In this document: piece by piece, positions 16,663 through 26,055 of the stretch
Layout of the letters: every line of letters starts with the position of its first letter
Position numbering within the stretch: position 1 is the stretch's first letter
Source of the DNA: Saccharospirillum impatiens DSM 12546
GTDB lineage: Bacteria; Pseudomonadota; Gammaproteobacteria; Pseudomonadales; Natronospirillaceae
Direction: 5' to 3'
DNA length: 64,000 bases
Assembly (NCBI RefSeq): GCF_000423605.1
Contig: NZ_AUIH01000025.1
Coordinates: 1 to 64,000 of the forward strand
Program-made: the position numbers and the translations under genes
Notes under the pieces: model-generated
Told to the model about the DNA's origin: nothing
Databases searched by the model: none
What the model saw: only the letters and a program-made list of their open reading frames with translations

Positions 16663-17868
16663 ATGCCAAAAATTCTTATGCTGTCAGACATCACGGGGCT
16701 AGGGCCAGACTATCACGTAGGCGATGAAGCCATGGCCGAAGTCGCTATAGAGCGCCTTGGAAAGCTGGTCGGGAAAGAAAACCTGATTCTAGGCTGTGCT
16801 AGCCCTGACAAGGTTCCAGAAACTTACGGCATAAAGGCCTTTGCGTTCTATCACACTCCAGAAGCAGAATTCCGAAAGATGCTCTGGAAAAAACCTTTGT
16901 CATACTTTAAAGCCATCGCCACCAATATCTATCAAGTCATCAAGTGCGATAAAGTGATTGTATGCGGTGGTGGCAACATGACCAGTGTATGGCCCGGCGT
17001 ACTTGAAGCCCGGCTAAGGCTACTGAGAATAGCGAACTTCTTTAAGAAGGATGTCGTACTGGTTAGCCAAACCATAGGGCCTTACAACGAAACCCACCGT
17101 CGCGCCATTGATAAGGTACTTCCTTCTGCCAAATGGATTGGTGTTCGGGATATCAACTTCTCTCATACCCAGGTAACAGCACCTGTTCACTTCGCGCTCG
17201 ACGATGCCTGCTTTCTAGAGAAAAAACACAGCGACTACACACAGAAAATCAGCGATTCTAGTAAGATATTCGCCTGTGTTTCGATGCGCAAATTCGGCGA
17301 CATGGAAGACAAGGACGTACTGGCGGTTGCCACCGCCATGAGAAACACTGTGTCAGCGAACGACGTAAATACCGTGTTCATACCACACCATGCGCCCAGG
17401 GGGGCCGAAGGCGACATTAAACTGGCGAACAACATCCAACACTTGTGGCCTGAAGGTACATTCCACCTAGTCGACCCTATCCCGCTTGCATCGACGCTCA
17501 AGGCACTGACAGCCGACAGCCAGTTTGTTGTATCAATGCGCTACCATCAATTGATCTTTGCACTGTCGATTGGCGTACCAGCAGTCGGGATTTATGTGGA
17601 TCAATACACCCAGGCGAAACTTACCGGCTCATTCGAGGCGCTGGGCCTAAAGCCTTTGGTAACCTCAATTCATGAAGTCGAGACCAGGCTGAGTGCGCTG
17701 GTAGAAGAGGCGTTGGCAACGAGAGCAGACTTCGAAGCAGCCGCGCGGAAGGTTCAGCTTGAAGCCAGAGCTATAAGCGAACGCCCCTACAACATCCTGG
17801 CAGGGCTGGCACCGCAATCACCGACCACCGACAGCACTGCAGACGCTACGGAGGCTAGCAGAACGTGA
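16663..17868 (+). CDS. Polysaccharide pyruvyl transferase family protein
   Basis: A 401-residue protein of the PF04230 family, which transfers pyruvate from phosphoenolpyruvate to form ketals on sugar units. It shows the N-terminal LSDITG and GDEAM motif, a glycine-rich VCGGGNMTSVWPG near residue 110, SQTIGPY near 140, and the late SMRYHQLIFALSIGVP with the conserved R-x-H. Start taken at ATG 16663; a GTG lies 12 bases upstream. The next gene starts on a GTG overlapping its stop. It implies an acidic ketal-bearing polymer. Confidence 0.87.
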   Translation: MPKILMLSDITGLGPDYHVGDEAMAEVAIERLGKLVGKENLILGCASPDKVPETYGIKAFAFYHTPEAEFRKMLWKKPLSYFKAIATNIYQVIKCDKVIVCGGGNMTSVWPGVLEARLRLLRIANFFKKDVVLVSQTIGPYNETHRRAIDKVLPSAKWIGVRDINFSHTQVTAPVHFALDDACFLEKKHSDYTQKISDSSKIFACVSMRKFGDMEDKDVLAVATAMRNTVSANDVNTVFIPHHAPRGAEGDIKLANNIQHLWPEGTFHLVDPIPLASTLKALTADSQFVVSMRYHQLIFALSIGVPAVGIYVDQYTQAKLTGSFEALGLKPLVTSIHEVETRLSALVEEALATRADFEAAARKVQLEARAISERPYNILAGLAPQSPTTDSTADATEASRT

Positions 17869-19025
17869 CAGGGATGATGGTACTCTTTCACTGTGAATCC
17901 AACCCAGGTTATGCGGCATCCAGCCATGAACATACTTTTCTTGAGGTTGCGAAGCACTTTGTCGATGGAATGGACAAGGTTCACTATGCCTATGCGAACC
18001 TTGAAGGTGGAATGACACCTTCACTTCCCAGCGGTCTATCCAATGTCATACAGTTAGACACCCAATGGTCGGAGCCCTCCCAGCTCGAAGCCATAGAAAC
18101 CTATATCAGGGAAAACAAGATCACTCGCCTACTGGGGTTCGACCAACCCGTGTCACGGCCCGCATACCAAGCATTAAGGCGAGGGGGTGTTAAAACTTTC
18201 GTTTCCTATTGGGGGGCTCCCATGAGCTCCATCAATACCGGCCTTAAGTTGATCCTCAAGAGACTTGAAGTGTCAGCCCGACGCTCTGGCCCCGATCACT
18301 ACATCTTCCAATCTGACGGCATGCGCGATACCGCTGTAAATGGCCGTGGCATTCCTGCATCCAAAACGTCGATCGTTAAGACTGGGATAGATACAGAAAA
18401 GTACGCGCCAGACCCAACCAGGAAAGAATACGCCCACCAGTGTTTCGAGATACCCAGAAACCGGAAAATCGTTGTCTTTTCCGGTCATATGGAACGCCGA
18501 AAAGGTGTTCATATCATTTTGCAAGCAGCCAAAGTACTAACCCAGGATATGGACTACAAAGACGTCCAGTTCCTGATTCTTGGCAACCGGCCCGGCGAAA
18601 AAGAAGGGTTCAATGAGTTTCTTCAGGACCCAGAGGTTAATCAGCATATCACATTTGGCGGTTATAGAAGCGATGTGGCAGACCTCCTTAAAAGCTGCTC
18701 TGTGGGCATGATCGCATCTACCGAGTGGGATTCATTCCCAATGTCTTCATTGGAGATGGCAGCAACAGAACTGCCACTGGTAGTGTCTGACCTCCCAGGT
18801 TTGAACGAGGCAGTTACAAAAGAGACTGGCATAAAGTTCCCTGTGAGCGACCCTGTTTCAGCTGCCGAATCCCTGCACTCACTGCTCAACGACAATCCCC
18901 TGTTAACCGTAATGGGGGCAAATGGTCGAAGCCGCGTACAGGATGAGTTTTCAAGAAAGGCCCAAGCCAGGGGGATTATAAAAGTGTTCGAAACCCTAGA
19001 AGCCCAGCCGGAGTATTCGCTTTGA
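17865..19025 (+). CDS. Family 4 glycosyltransferase
   Basis: A 386-residue GT-B enzyme. The C-terminal half shows VKTGIDTEKY, VVFSGHMERRKGVHI, LILGNRPGE and the motif STEWDSFPMSSLEMAA (E-x7-E). Start read as GTG at 17865, overlapping the previous TGA, with GGAGG 10 bases upstream; ATGs at 17874 and 17877 are alternatives. The N-terminal half (SWG-like SYWGAPMSS) differs from the other GT4 enzymes here, so it likely uses a different acceptor. It is coupled to the flippase gene downstream. Confidence 0.85.
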   Translation: MTGMMVLFHCESNPGYAASSHEHTFLEVAKHFVDGMDKVHYAYANLEGGMTPSLPSGLSNVIQLDTQWSEPSQLEAIETYIRENKITRLLGFDQPVSRPAYQALRRGGVKTFVSYWGAPMSSINTGLKLILKRLEVSARRSGPDHYIFQSDGMRDTAVNGRGIPASKTSIVKTGIDTEKYAPDPTRKEYAHQCFEIPRNRKIVVFSGHMERRKGVHIILQAAKVLTQDMDYKDVQFLILGNRPGEKEGFNEFLQDPEVNQHITFGGYRSDVADLLKSCSVGMIASTEWDSFPMSSLEMAATELPLVVSDLPGLNEAVTKETGIKFPVSDPVSAAESLHSLLNDNPLLTVMGANGRSRVQDEFSRKAQARGIIKVFETLEAQPEYSL

Positions 19026-20476
19026 GCCAAGCTCAACAAATGGTGAAGCACTCAACCATCTATGCCGTAGGTAACATATCCAGGCAGCTTGTTGGTTTTA
19101 TAATGCTGCCAATCTATACCAATTATCTAACGCCTGCCGACTATGGTGTTATCGGCCTATTAATCTTCATGGTAAGCCTGTTTGAAATACTATTGGGCGG
19201 ACATATGTTTCAGGCTGTCCCAAAATTTTACCATAAGGAAGAAGAACGCCAACGAAAGAACGCTGTTGTTACAACCGCTTTGCTTGTAACATTATTTTTC
19301 AGTGGTATCGCTTGCATGATAATGGCTTTCTTCGCAAATCCACTTTCTATATTGGTATTCGGAGAACAAGAATACAGCATCTATATCATCATTTTCTCTG
19401 CGCTCATACTAACGCATGCCCTTGAACAATATGGCTTAACATACCTTCGCATCATCAAAAAACCCTGGGTATTCTTCAACTTCAGCATGCTGAAACTAGC
19501 AATGCAACTAAGCTTGAATATTATCACTATCGTAATCTTAGATTGGGGACTAATGGGTTTAGCACTAAGCAGCCTGATCTCATCTGTAGCAATATCAACA
19601 CTACTAATAGCGTATACACTCTATAAAGTAGGGTTCAGGATTGACACCAAGGCAATAAGAAACCTACTCATATTCAGCTGGCCGCTTTGGATCTCTGGTT
19701 TTATAGGCCTGTATATAGGGTCATCTAACAGATATTTTATCAGGATATTTTCGAATCTAGATGATGTGGGCCTTTATGAGCTGGCTGCAAAATTTGGTAT
19801 GATAGTTTCAGTCCTTGTATGGAGCCCTTTTTCGCAGTATTGGCAAACAGAACGCTTTGCCATTGCAAAAGATTCAAGTCCGTATCAAGCCTATTCAACT
19901 GCATTTCGCATGATACTAGCGTTGATGATGATATCGGGTATTGGTGTCATTGTCTTCTCTCAATTAGCAATAGATATTATGTCTGACCCACTTTTTCATC
20001 CCGCAACAAAGGCCGTACCCTTCCTGGTATTAGCTAGCATATTTCAAAGCTTAACTATCTTTAACAACTTTAGCTTTATGCATACCAATAGAACTATTGA
20101 GATCACGAAAAACAATATCGTTACTGCATTGTGCATTACCATACTCTATTTAGTGCTTATCCCTGCGTTTGGCTTCACAGGTGCTGCTGCAGGTTTTGCA
20201 CTGGGATCATTAATCCAATATTCATACGCTTTGCACGCCGGGAAGAAACTATACGACTTACAGGTTTCACAGCGCCCCCTTATATTCACTACACTAATTC
20301 TCATCGCTAGTTCTCTAATATCCCAATCGATTATTCCCGATGATTTTAGTGCACTGCCGGTCATGTTGAGTATACTATTGGCAATAGTTAGTAGCTTTTT
20401 TGTAATATTAATCTCAATTGAAAAGAAAGAAATTGAGTACGCATGGACAGCAATAAATAGGTCCACTAAAAGGTAA
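19022..20476 (+). CDS. Polysaccharide flippase (Wzx-like, MATE/PST family)
   Basis: A 484-residue integral membrane protein with 12-14 hydrophobic segments. The start STIYAVGNISRQLVGFIMLPIY is typical of oligosaccharide flippases. It would move the lipid-linked repeat unit to the periplasmic face. TTG at 19022 is the likely start: GGAG sits 8 bases before it and it overlaps the previous stop codon. The first ATG (19040) has no ribosome site. Base composition is clearly AT-rich compared with prsKRT, as expected of imported polymer-specific genes. Confidence 0.9.
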   Translation: MSQAQQMVKHSTIYAVGNISRQLVGFIMLPIYTNYLTPADYGVIGLLIFMVSLFEILLGGHMFQAVPKFYHKEEERQRKNAVVTTALLVTLFFSGIACMIMAFFANPLSILVFGEQEYSIYIIIFSALILTHALEQYGLTYLRIIKKPWVFFNFSMLKLAMQLSLNIITIVILDWGLMGLALSSLISSVAISTLLIAYTLYKVGFRIDTKAIRNLLIFSWPLWISGFIGLYIGSSNRYFIRIFSNLDDVGLYELAAKFGMIVSVLVWSPFSQYWQTERFAIAKDSSPYQAYSTAFRMILALMMISGIGVIVFSQLAIDIMSDPLFHPATKAVPFLVLASIFQSLTIFNNFSFMHTNRTIEITKNNIVTALCITILYLVLIPAFGFTGAAAGFALGSLIQYSYALHAGKKLYDLQVSQRPLIFTTLILIASSLISQSIIPDDFSALPVMLSILLAIVSSFFVILISIEKKEIEYAWTAINRSTKR

Positions 20477-20900
20477 AAAAATTGGGAGGAATTTTAGATA
20501 TGACAGACCAAAAACAAAGGACGCGGTTTCGTATAATGAGTACATTTGGGAAGAGAGGGAGGCTAGATGGTAGGCTCGGCGCTTTCTTCCGCCAATCGTA
20601 AAAGCACTGTAGCCGTTCATTCCAACGCGCTGTTGACCGCTGCGTAGAGATCCAGTTTGTCATGGACAGACTAAATTCTAGACCAAGAGCTACACAAGAT
20701 GGAAAATCATCGAACGGACTTTTTCTGGTGTGACAGGTAGATTTGCTTACCGCGCAAATGAATTGCACTTATTACTTGAAACTAAGGCATCTTTAATACA
20801 TATTGCAATTAAGAAAGGGAACCGATACTGACATAGAGTAGCCTTGAGCACTACGCACTACGCACTACGCACTACATCAAATGCTGTCATTCAAACTTAG
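20477..20900. other. AT-rich spacer between convergent flippase and CapK-like genes
   Basis: About 420 bases with no supported gene. A minus-strand open frame (20466-20768) has no ribosome site and an unlikely Ser/Phe-rich composition. Part of the plus strand (about 20570-20740) is richer in G+C than its surroundings and could be a decayed gene or element, but nothing was recognised. A short tandem repeat lies at 20848-20875. Confidence 0.45.
20848..20875 (+). repeat. Four tandem copies of GCACTAC
   Basis: Four exact 7-base copies (20848-20854, 20855-20861, 20862-20868, 20869-20875). They lie about 25 bases after the end of the CapK-like gene as read on the minus strand. Such arrays change copy number by slippage; no gene reads through it. 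Confidence 0.9.
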
Positions 20901-22259
20901 CTACTTGCATAAATTTATTACAGATCTAAATTTACCGCCCTTTCCTCGTGGTATCTCTTTTACAAAAATCACTTCAAAATCAAAATCATTTACGAAATAT
21001 TCTTTTAATTTAGCTAATATCTTACACTTGAGTCCATCATCGAATTCTCTTTCTGGAATCACCTTCAATGTGATCAGACTCATACTAACCTGAATATACT
21101 GTGACTCTAGTATTGGCAAACCTTTAAGTATCGGACTCAACCTACTGTACTTTTTCCCGCTCTTGGAAATAACAACATCATCAACTCTACCTTCTATACC
21201 CCTGACTATTGGATAATGAGATCCGCATTCACATCTATCTTCCCTTATAACTTTAACCGTATCTCCAATTCTGTATCGAATTAATGGCATTGCATGATTT
21301 ATAAATCCAGTACATATTATTTCTTGGCTTTGACCAGTTTCGTCAGTATCAACAAACTCGGCTAAGCCATAGTCTTCACGAATATGCATTGAACCATTCT
21401 GACACTCATAACCGAAAACACACATTTCTGCTGTGCCATATTGATTCCGGACTGGGCATCCAAAAGCATGTTCTATGGCACGCCTTTGATACCCGGACAA
21501 CGTTTCAGATGATGTGCATATGAATTTCGGAGTTGGCAGTGAAATGCCATTAGTAATAGCAAAATTAGAAATTTCATACAGTACGGAAGGATAGCTATCT
21601 ATGTATATTGGTTTGTATGCATTTATAGCCTTACAATACTCTCTCAAACTGGAATCGTTAATATGATACGCAGACATGTACAAAGTTCTATTAAAACGAT
21701 CTAATAACCAATAGGGCGGTTTAACTCCGCTTGCTGGTCTAATTTTTCGCCCCGCAATAGTTATGGACTTATCTCTCGGTGTTGCTCCATGTATTCGAAT
21801 AAACCAATCAAAGTACGCGTAGTTTCTTTTCCTGGCCTCAGCCGTACAAAATATCTCGAGAGGAGTTCCTGTCGACCCTGTGGTCTTTAATTTTAATAGT
21901 TTCAAATTTACATTTTTATCACTTATGTACTTTCTACCCTCAAGTTTTAAAGTTTTCTTCTCAAGCACGGGGAATTTTTTTAGCACGCCTAAAGCATCAT
22001 TGTCATTGTCGCCTAAAGAATCGAAAAGTTTTCTGTAAGCTGGAACTTCTTTGGCTGATGCAAGAACTTCTTTTACGTTCGAATTTTTTATTGCATCTAT
22101 GCGATCATGATCTAAATATGAGTTTTCTTCAACTTCCTTTAGAAACAGATAGTAATCCCCCGATCTTCGTTGAAAATACACATACATGCCAATTACATAT
22201 AATAGAGCCTCTTGAATAAAGACAGGAAGCCTATAGAAAATCTGCTCAACAACTGACAC
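20901..22259 (-). CDS. CapK / phenylacetate-CoA ligase-like adenylating protein
   Basis: A 452-residue protein of the AMP-forming superfamily branch found in capsule and exopolysaccharide clusters. Motifs: phosphate loop LKTTGSTGTPLEIF near residue 130, NQYGTAEM near 275, YRIGDTVKV near 330, then a small C-terminal lid. By family it activates a carboxylic acid as an acyl-adenylate, but CapK-type members have no proven substrate. GTG start at 22259 overlaps the stop of the glycosyltransferase gene (TAGTG), with GGAG 9 bases upstream. G+C is about 38%, the lowest in the window. Confidence 0.8.
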   Translation of the reverse strand: MSVVEQIFYRLPVFIQEALLYVIGMYVYFQRRSGDYYLFLKEVEENSYLDHDRIDAIKNSNVKEVLASAKEVPAYRKLFDSLGDNDNDALGVLKKFPVLEKKTLKLEGRKYISDKNVNLKLLKLKTTGSTGTPLEIFCTAEARKRNYAYFDWFIRIHGATPRDKSITIAGRKIRPASGVKPPYWLLDRFNRTLYMSAYHINDSSLREYCKAINAYKPIYIDSYPSVLYEISNFAITNGISLPTPKFICTSSETLSGYQRRAIEHAFGCPVRNQYGTAEMCVFGYECQNGSMHIREDYGLAEFVDTDETGQSQEIICTGFINHAMPLIRYRIGDTVKVIREDRCECGSHYPIVRGIEGRVDDVVISKSGKKYSRLSPILKGLPILESQYIQVSMSLITLKVIPEREFDDGLKCKILAKLKEYFVNDFDFEVIFVKEIPRGKGGKFRSVINLCK

Positions 22260-23512
22260 TAGTTTTTACTCCATTCAGCTGTTACAGAATCAATTACCGA
22301 TTTGATTTTCTTCCCAATTGTAGAATAAGAATAATTTTCTTCAATAAGCCGAATCCCTGCACGAGACATTAACTCTCTCTTAGTAGGGCTTCGCATAAGC
22401 GCTTCAATCTCTTTAACGTACTCATTAGCCGTGCGTGCAAAAACAACAGTATCTCCTTCTTTTACGTTAATACCTTCGCATGCTATAGGGTGAGCTATCA
22501 ATGGAATGCCCATTGCCAAAGCATCTAGTACCTTCAACTTAGTACCACCTCCGTCATCTATAGGACAAACATATATCGCCGCTTTCTCCATAGGCATTCT
22601 AATATCATCAACAAAGCCCGCAGCAAATATTTTATTAGCTCTTTTAGATACATCTGCCAGCCCTTTGTGCCAGCCTTTTCCGCAGATAACAACCGGACCT
22701 TTCGTAATCGATAGATCGTACACCGGCTCTAACTCATTAACGATGAAATCAACGGCTTTAGCATTGGGATACCACTCAAGTCCACCTGCAAAAATACAAC
22801 CCGTAACTTCTGAATCAGAGTAATCCTTTGAGCGTTTAAAATACTCAATGTCAACTCCATTCGGTATGACTTCTATCTCACAATTAACATATGTTCTCAA
22901 TCTTTGTCTATCGAGTTCTGAACAAACTAAATTAACCTCTACCCTATTGCACCAATATTTCTCCCAACTTCTAGTTCTACTAGATTGCCACTTAAAATAG
23001 AGCTTTAAAATCCCAGAGGAATTGTTCGCTCTTCTCTCAAGCATCTGAGATTCTATATTATGATGATTTACTATCTTGGGGGAATTAACATTTCCTACAT
23101 AAGCGGCCAGCCCTATAGTGTCAATGTACACTACATCATATTCATTACTCTCTAAAGCCTCCTGCACTGCTTGCTCGAATTTACTAGACCTTAGTGCGAG
23201 CACATCATAAGGAACTTGACTAAACAATGATTTGAAGCCCAGGAAATACTTGTTTAGCTTTCTTGCATTAAGTCCATGAGAAATTGTGACAAATTTTCTA
23301 ACATATTTACTTAATGATTCAGAAATCTCTTTTTGGCCAGTCTGGAAGTCTGGGTAATAAGCTCTTACCTTAGATCGCGGCATTAACGTTACCAGATCAA
23401 TATCTGCAAACCCTGCCATTTCTTTTAGCATGTTGAAAGATCTTTGCATTGCACCACCTTTAGGTGGATATGGTGCAAAATGCCCTATCCATAGAACTCT
23501 TACCCTGTCCAT
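22259..23512 (-). CDS. Family 4 glycosyltransferase (PEP-CTERM/EpsH1-type resemblance)
   Basis: A 417-residue GT-B enzyme. The start WIGHFAPYPPKGGAMQRSF resembles the P-x-D/K-G-x-x-x-R-S pattern of exosortase-linked transferases (TIGR03087). Later landmarks are HNIESQMLERRA, VIPNGVDIEYF and PIDDGGGTKLKVLDALAMGIPL, where the usual Glu is Asp. Start chosen at 23512 (AAGGGA 4 bases upstream) rather than 23530. AT-rich like its neighbours. It leads a two-gene unit with the CapK-like gene. Confidence 0.83.
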   Translation of the reverse strand: MDRVRVLWIGHFAPYPPKGGAMQRSFNMLKEMAGFADIDLVTLMPRSKVRAYYPDFQTGQKEISESLSKYVRKFVTISHGLNARKLNKYFLGFKSLFSQVPYDVLALRSSKFEQAVQEALESNEYDVVYIDTIGLAAYVGNVNSPKIVNHHNIESQMLERRANNSSGILKLYFKWQSSRTRSWEKYWCNRVEVNLVCSELDRQRLRTYVNCEIEVIPNGVDIEYFKRSKDYSDSEVTGCIFAGGLEWYPNAKAVDFIVNELEPVYDLSITKGPVVICGKGWHKGLADVSKRANKIFAAGFVDDIRMPMEKAAIYVCPIDDGGGTKLKVLDALAMGIPLIAHPIACEGINVKEGDTVVFARTANEYVKEIEALMRSPTKRELMSRAGIRLIEENYSYSTIGKKIKSVIDSVTAEWSKN

Positions 23513-23829
23513 ACTATCCCTTTTAATCAACTAGCAACTCAACTGTTAAGTTATGTATCTAATGCTAACTTACTCTTACGCTACCGCTATTATACTACTA
23601 GATTTGTCTTAGTCGAGGCACAGAGCCTGCATTAGACGCACAATGGTCAATTTCACTAGACATAAAGTGCTTCATCTTCCCGACCTAGTGCCGTATTTTT
23701 GACGGATTTAATTGACCAAGCGAGCCATCAATTGAAAATTGTAATTAATAGATAAAATGGCTAAGCCATCACGCTTTCAATTGTACTAGCTAGTGTACTA
23801 TAGTTAGGTCAATCAATCTTGGTGAAATC
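23513..23829. other. AT-rich divergent intergenic region with a short palindrome
   Basis: About 317 bases between divergent genes. ATGGCT-A-AGCCAT (23757-23769) is a perfect palindrome about 60 bases before the secreted-protein gene. No convincing -35/-10 pair was identified. Confidence 0.4.
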
Positions 23830-24693
23830 ATGAAACAGCATCTATTAGTATCATCACTTTTTTTCACAATTAGCTCGCTCGCGTATGCGGAGACCTCTTT
23901 AATCAATCCTGACTGGATATTTCAAGATGATTTCGAATCTACTGAAGACAGGTCGTTCTGGGGTAGCGAGGCATATACGGACTTTGGGGTTACCTGCCCT
24001 GGTGACAACTCTAATGGAAAGTCCCTTGTTTTCAACTACCAGGCTGACAAACCTGATGCAGGCAATAGTTGGTCTGAGAAAAGATTTAAGCTACCGGTAG
24101 ACGCTGTTCAGCTTGAGATGAGCTACGATTTATTTGTGCCGACTGATTACATTAGATCTCCTCGCAATCATAAGAATTTTGTGCTTTGGTCTGGTACTTA
24201 TGGCAAGTTTAACGCGAATATTTCTGTTTCTAGCGAAAGCTGGCCAACAGATGGAGGCGCGACTCCCTCTGTATATATTGGAGAAGATGGAAATAATTAC
24301 GGCCATTCATTAAATCGTTTACGGCCCCACATGTATACTAATAATTCTGGAAGGTGGCAGCGAGTCCACGTCTTTCTGGAGCTTGCAACTGAACAGGGTG
24401 ACTATGGAAAATTCGAAATTTCAAAAGACGGTGTATTTATCAATGGAACCCATCATCCCGATGCTAAAACAGACTCTTCAACAGATTTGAGCAATCAAAT
24501 TAACTACGCTAACCGAGGAAACTTTATTGATCAGGGTTACTTGATGGGATGGGTTAATGGCGGATTCGACACTGAAACATCTTTCTGCGTAGACAATTTT
24601 GAAATAAAGGTCAATACAAGTCATGGAGAAACAACAGGTGGCCCGAATCTATCCTACGCCCCTGTCTTAAATAATGTCACTATTCAGTATTAG
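23830..24693 (+). CDS. Secreted protein with predicted jelly-roll (lyase- or lectin-like) domain
   Basis: A 287-residue protein with a clear signal peptide (MKQHLLVSS to SLAYA, cleavage near residue 20). The mature part contains DDFES near its start, a middle region rich in aromatic and Asn residues (KNFVLWSGTYGKFN, GRWQRVHVFLEL) and a late FCVDNFEI strand. That layout is seen in concanavalin-like jelly rolls such as heparin lyase I-type polysaccharide lyases. No catalytic residues were assigned, so binding rather than cleavage is possible. GGTGA precedes ATG by 4 bases. It stands alone on the plus strand among minus-strand assembly genes and has the same AT-rich composition. Confidence 0.6.
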   Translation: MKQHLLVSSLFFTISSLAYAETSLINPDWIFQDDFESTEDRSFWGSEAYTDFGVTCPGDNSNGKSLVFNYQADKPDAGNSWSEKRFKLPVDAVQLEMSYDLFVPTDYIRSPRNHKNFVLWSGTYGKFNANISVSSESWPTDGGATPSVYIGEDGNNYGHSLNRLRPHMYTNNSGRWQRVHVFLELATEQGDYGKFEISKDGVFINGTHHPDAKTDSSTDLSNQINYANRGNFIDQGYLMGWVNGGFDTETSFCVDNFEIKVNTSHGETTGGPNLSYAPVLNNVTIQY

Positions 24694-24771
24694 GTATTAA
24701 GTAAGAACTAGGAACTAGCACCAGTTTCGAGACAGGGATGTTTTACTAAACAAACTTCTGACTTTTTACCT

Positions 24772-26055
24772 TTACTTGCTTACCGTTTGATTTGCTAAGC
24801 CTACTCTTCGCAATGAAACCAACAACGCCGCAGATACCCATAGAAATGGATAGTATCCGACAGTGACAAATTGGCCCGCAATAAAGAAACCCAATACTCC
24901 TAAGCAAAGCCCTCTATCTATGTCTGAAAAAGGTTGATCCAATTTAGTTTTTGGAAATACACAATATCCAACTATTATTATGTAATATATAAGCGCCGGG
25001 ATGCCTCCATCGGTACCAATTTGTATCAGGATATTATGTGGTAGTTCAGCAATTCTTTCGCCCTGGAGGTTCGTGAAAAGTATATCGTCCGGATAATGTT
25101 CAGTAAAGTATGGAATGTAATTGTAGTAGCCAACCCCTGTGAATGGGTGATCCAATATCATTTCAATACCTCTAGTCCAATACAATATTCTCTGCTCCGA
25201 AGTTCTATCCTCACCCATTGAGTCAAATCGATTTAGTTGCTCCTCTGGTAACAAAATCACAATTAGCGCCGATATCATTGCAAGAGAGATTAAGTACTTT
25301 ATTTTGAATATTCGAAAGCGAACCAACCATATTATCAAAGCTACTAAAGCAAGCTGTGAACCTCGACTACTAGCTCCCAGTATCGTCATCACTGGAGCTA
25401 GTAGGCCTACAATTAAAATCAATCTTTCCCACTTGTTTGACAAGCCAAAGAAGCCTTTCATCAAATAATATGAAAGCCCAAAGAACACTAGCATTTGAAT
25501 AGCCAACTCCCCGGAATTTTGAAAGTAACCTGGAGGTCCCATGATCCCAAAACTTGAAAATGAAAATCCTCGCTTTACCCAGATAAGTGCCGTGCCATAC
25601 GCAAGCTTTAGTGAACATAAGTAGAAAACCAACAATAGTATGTAGAACCGTTCGCGAGTTGTCGTTATGTAAGTTATCGCAATGAAAATCACTACCCACT
25701 GTATAAAGAACTCTCTATACTCAATCGACCATTCTGGATAGTCTGCAGAAAAATATCCAAATAAAAACTGACAGCTCAGAAGGAAGATGCAAACATGAAC
25801 TACTGATATTTTGAATTTTGACTTTTTGTCAAATACACTAAGTACGATAGCTCCCATTAGCAAGATTTGTGTCCAAGGTAGTATATTGATGGCTGGGTAT
25901 ATTGATTGTGGACGAAAGTACTCGAAAAAAAGATACCCACAGAGGAACCAGAACGCAGGGTGATCGCTCCAAAAATGCTTCCACAACGGTCCAATTTTTA
26001 GAAAGTAGAAGTCATCTACTTTAGCTTTTTTTCTGCTTTCTGAATTACCTGACAT
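24772..26055 (-). CDS. O-antigen ligase/polymerase-like membrane protein (Wzy candidate)
   Basis: A 427-residue protein with about 10-12 membrane segments and one large periplasmic loop carrying GASSRGSQLAL, ILYWTRGIEMILDHPFTGVGYYNY and LPHNILIQIGTDGGIPAL. The R-G, H-P-F-x-G-x-G and H-N signatures are those of the Wzy/WaaL superfamily (PF04932). The F-R-P-Q-S start resembles the exosortase A-linked branch (TIGR03097). It would polymerise flipped repeat units. Its ATG lies inside the end of the phosphatase gene (11-base overlap). AT-rich. Confidence 0.85.
   Translation of the reverse strand: MSGNSESRKKAKVDDFYFLKIGPLWKHFWSDHPAFWFLCGYLFFEYFRPQSIYPAINILPWTQILLMGAIVLSVFDKKSKFKISVVHVCIFLLSCQFLFGYFSADYPEWSIEYREFFIQWVVIFIAITYITTTRERFYILLLVFYLCSLKLAYGTALIWVKRGFSFSSFGIMGPPGYFQNSGELAIQMLVFFGLSYYLMKGFFGLSNKWERLILIVGLLAPVMTILGASSRGSQLALVALIIWLVRFRIFKIKYLISLAMISALIVILLPEEQLNRFDSMGEDRTSEQRILYWTRGIEMILDHPFTGVGYYNYIPYFTEHYPDDILFTNLQGERIAELPHNILIQIGTDGGIPALIYYIIIVGYCVFPKTKLDQPFSDIDRGLCLGVLGFFIAGQFVTVGYYPFLWVSAALLVSLRRVGLANQTVSK

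Noticed and set aside
20466-20768. Minus-strand open frame of about 100 codons in the flippase/CapK spacer
   Set aside because: No ribosome site, overlaps the end of the flippase gene, and a composition unlike any protein I recognise.
20848-20875. Possible CRISPR array
   Set aside because: The units are 7 bases with no spacers between them; it is a simple tandem repeat. No cas gene is in the window.
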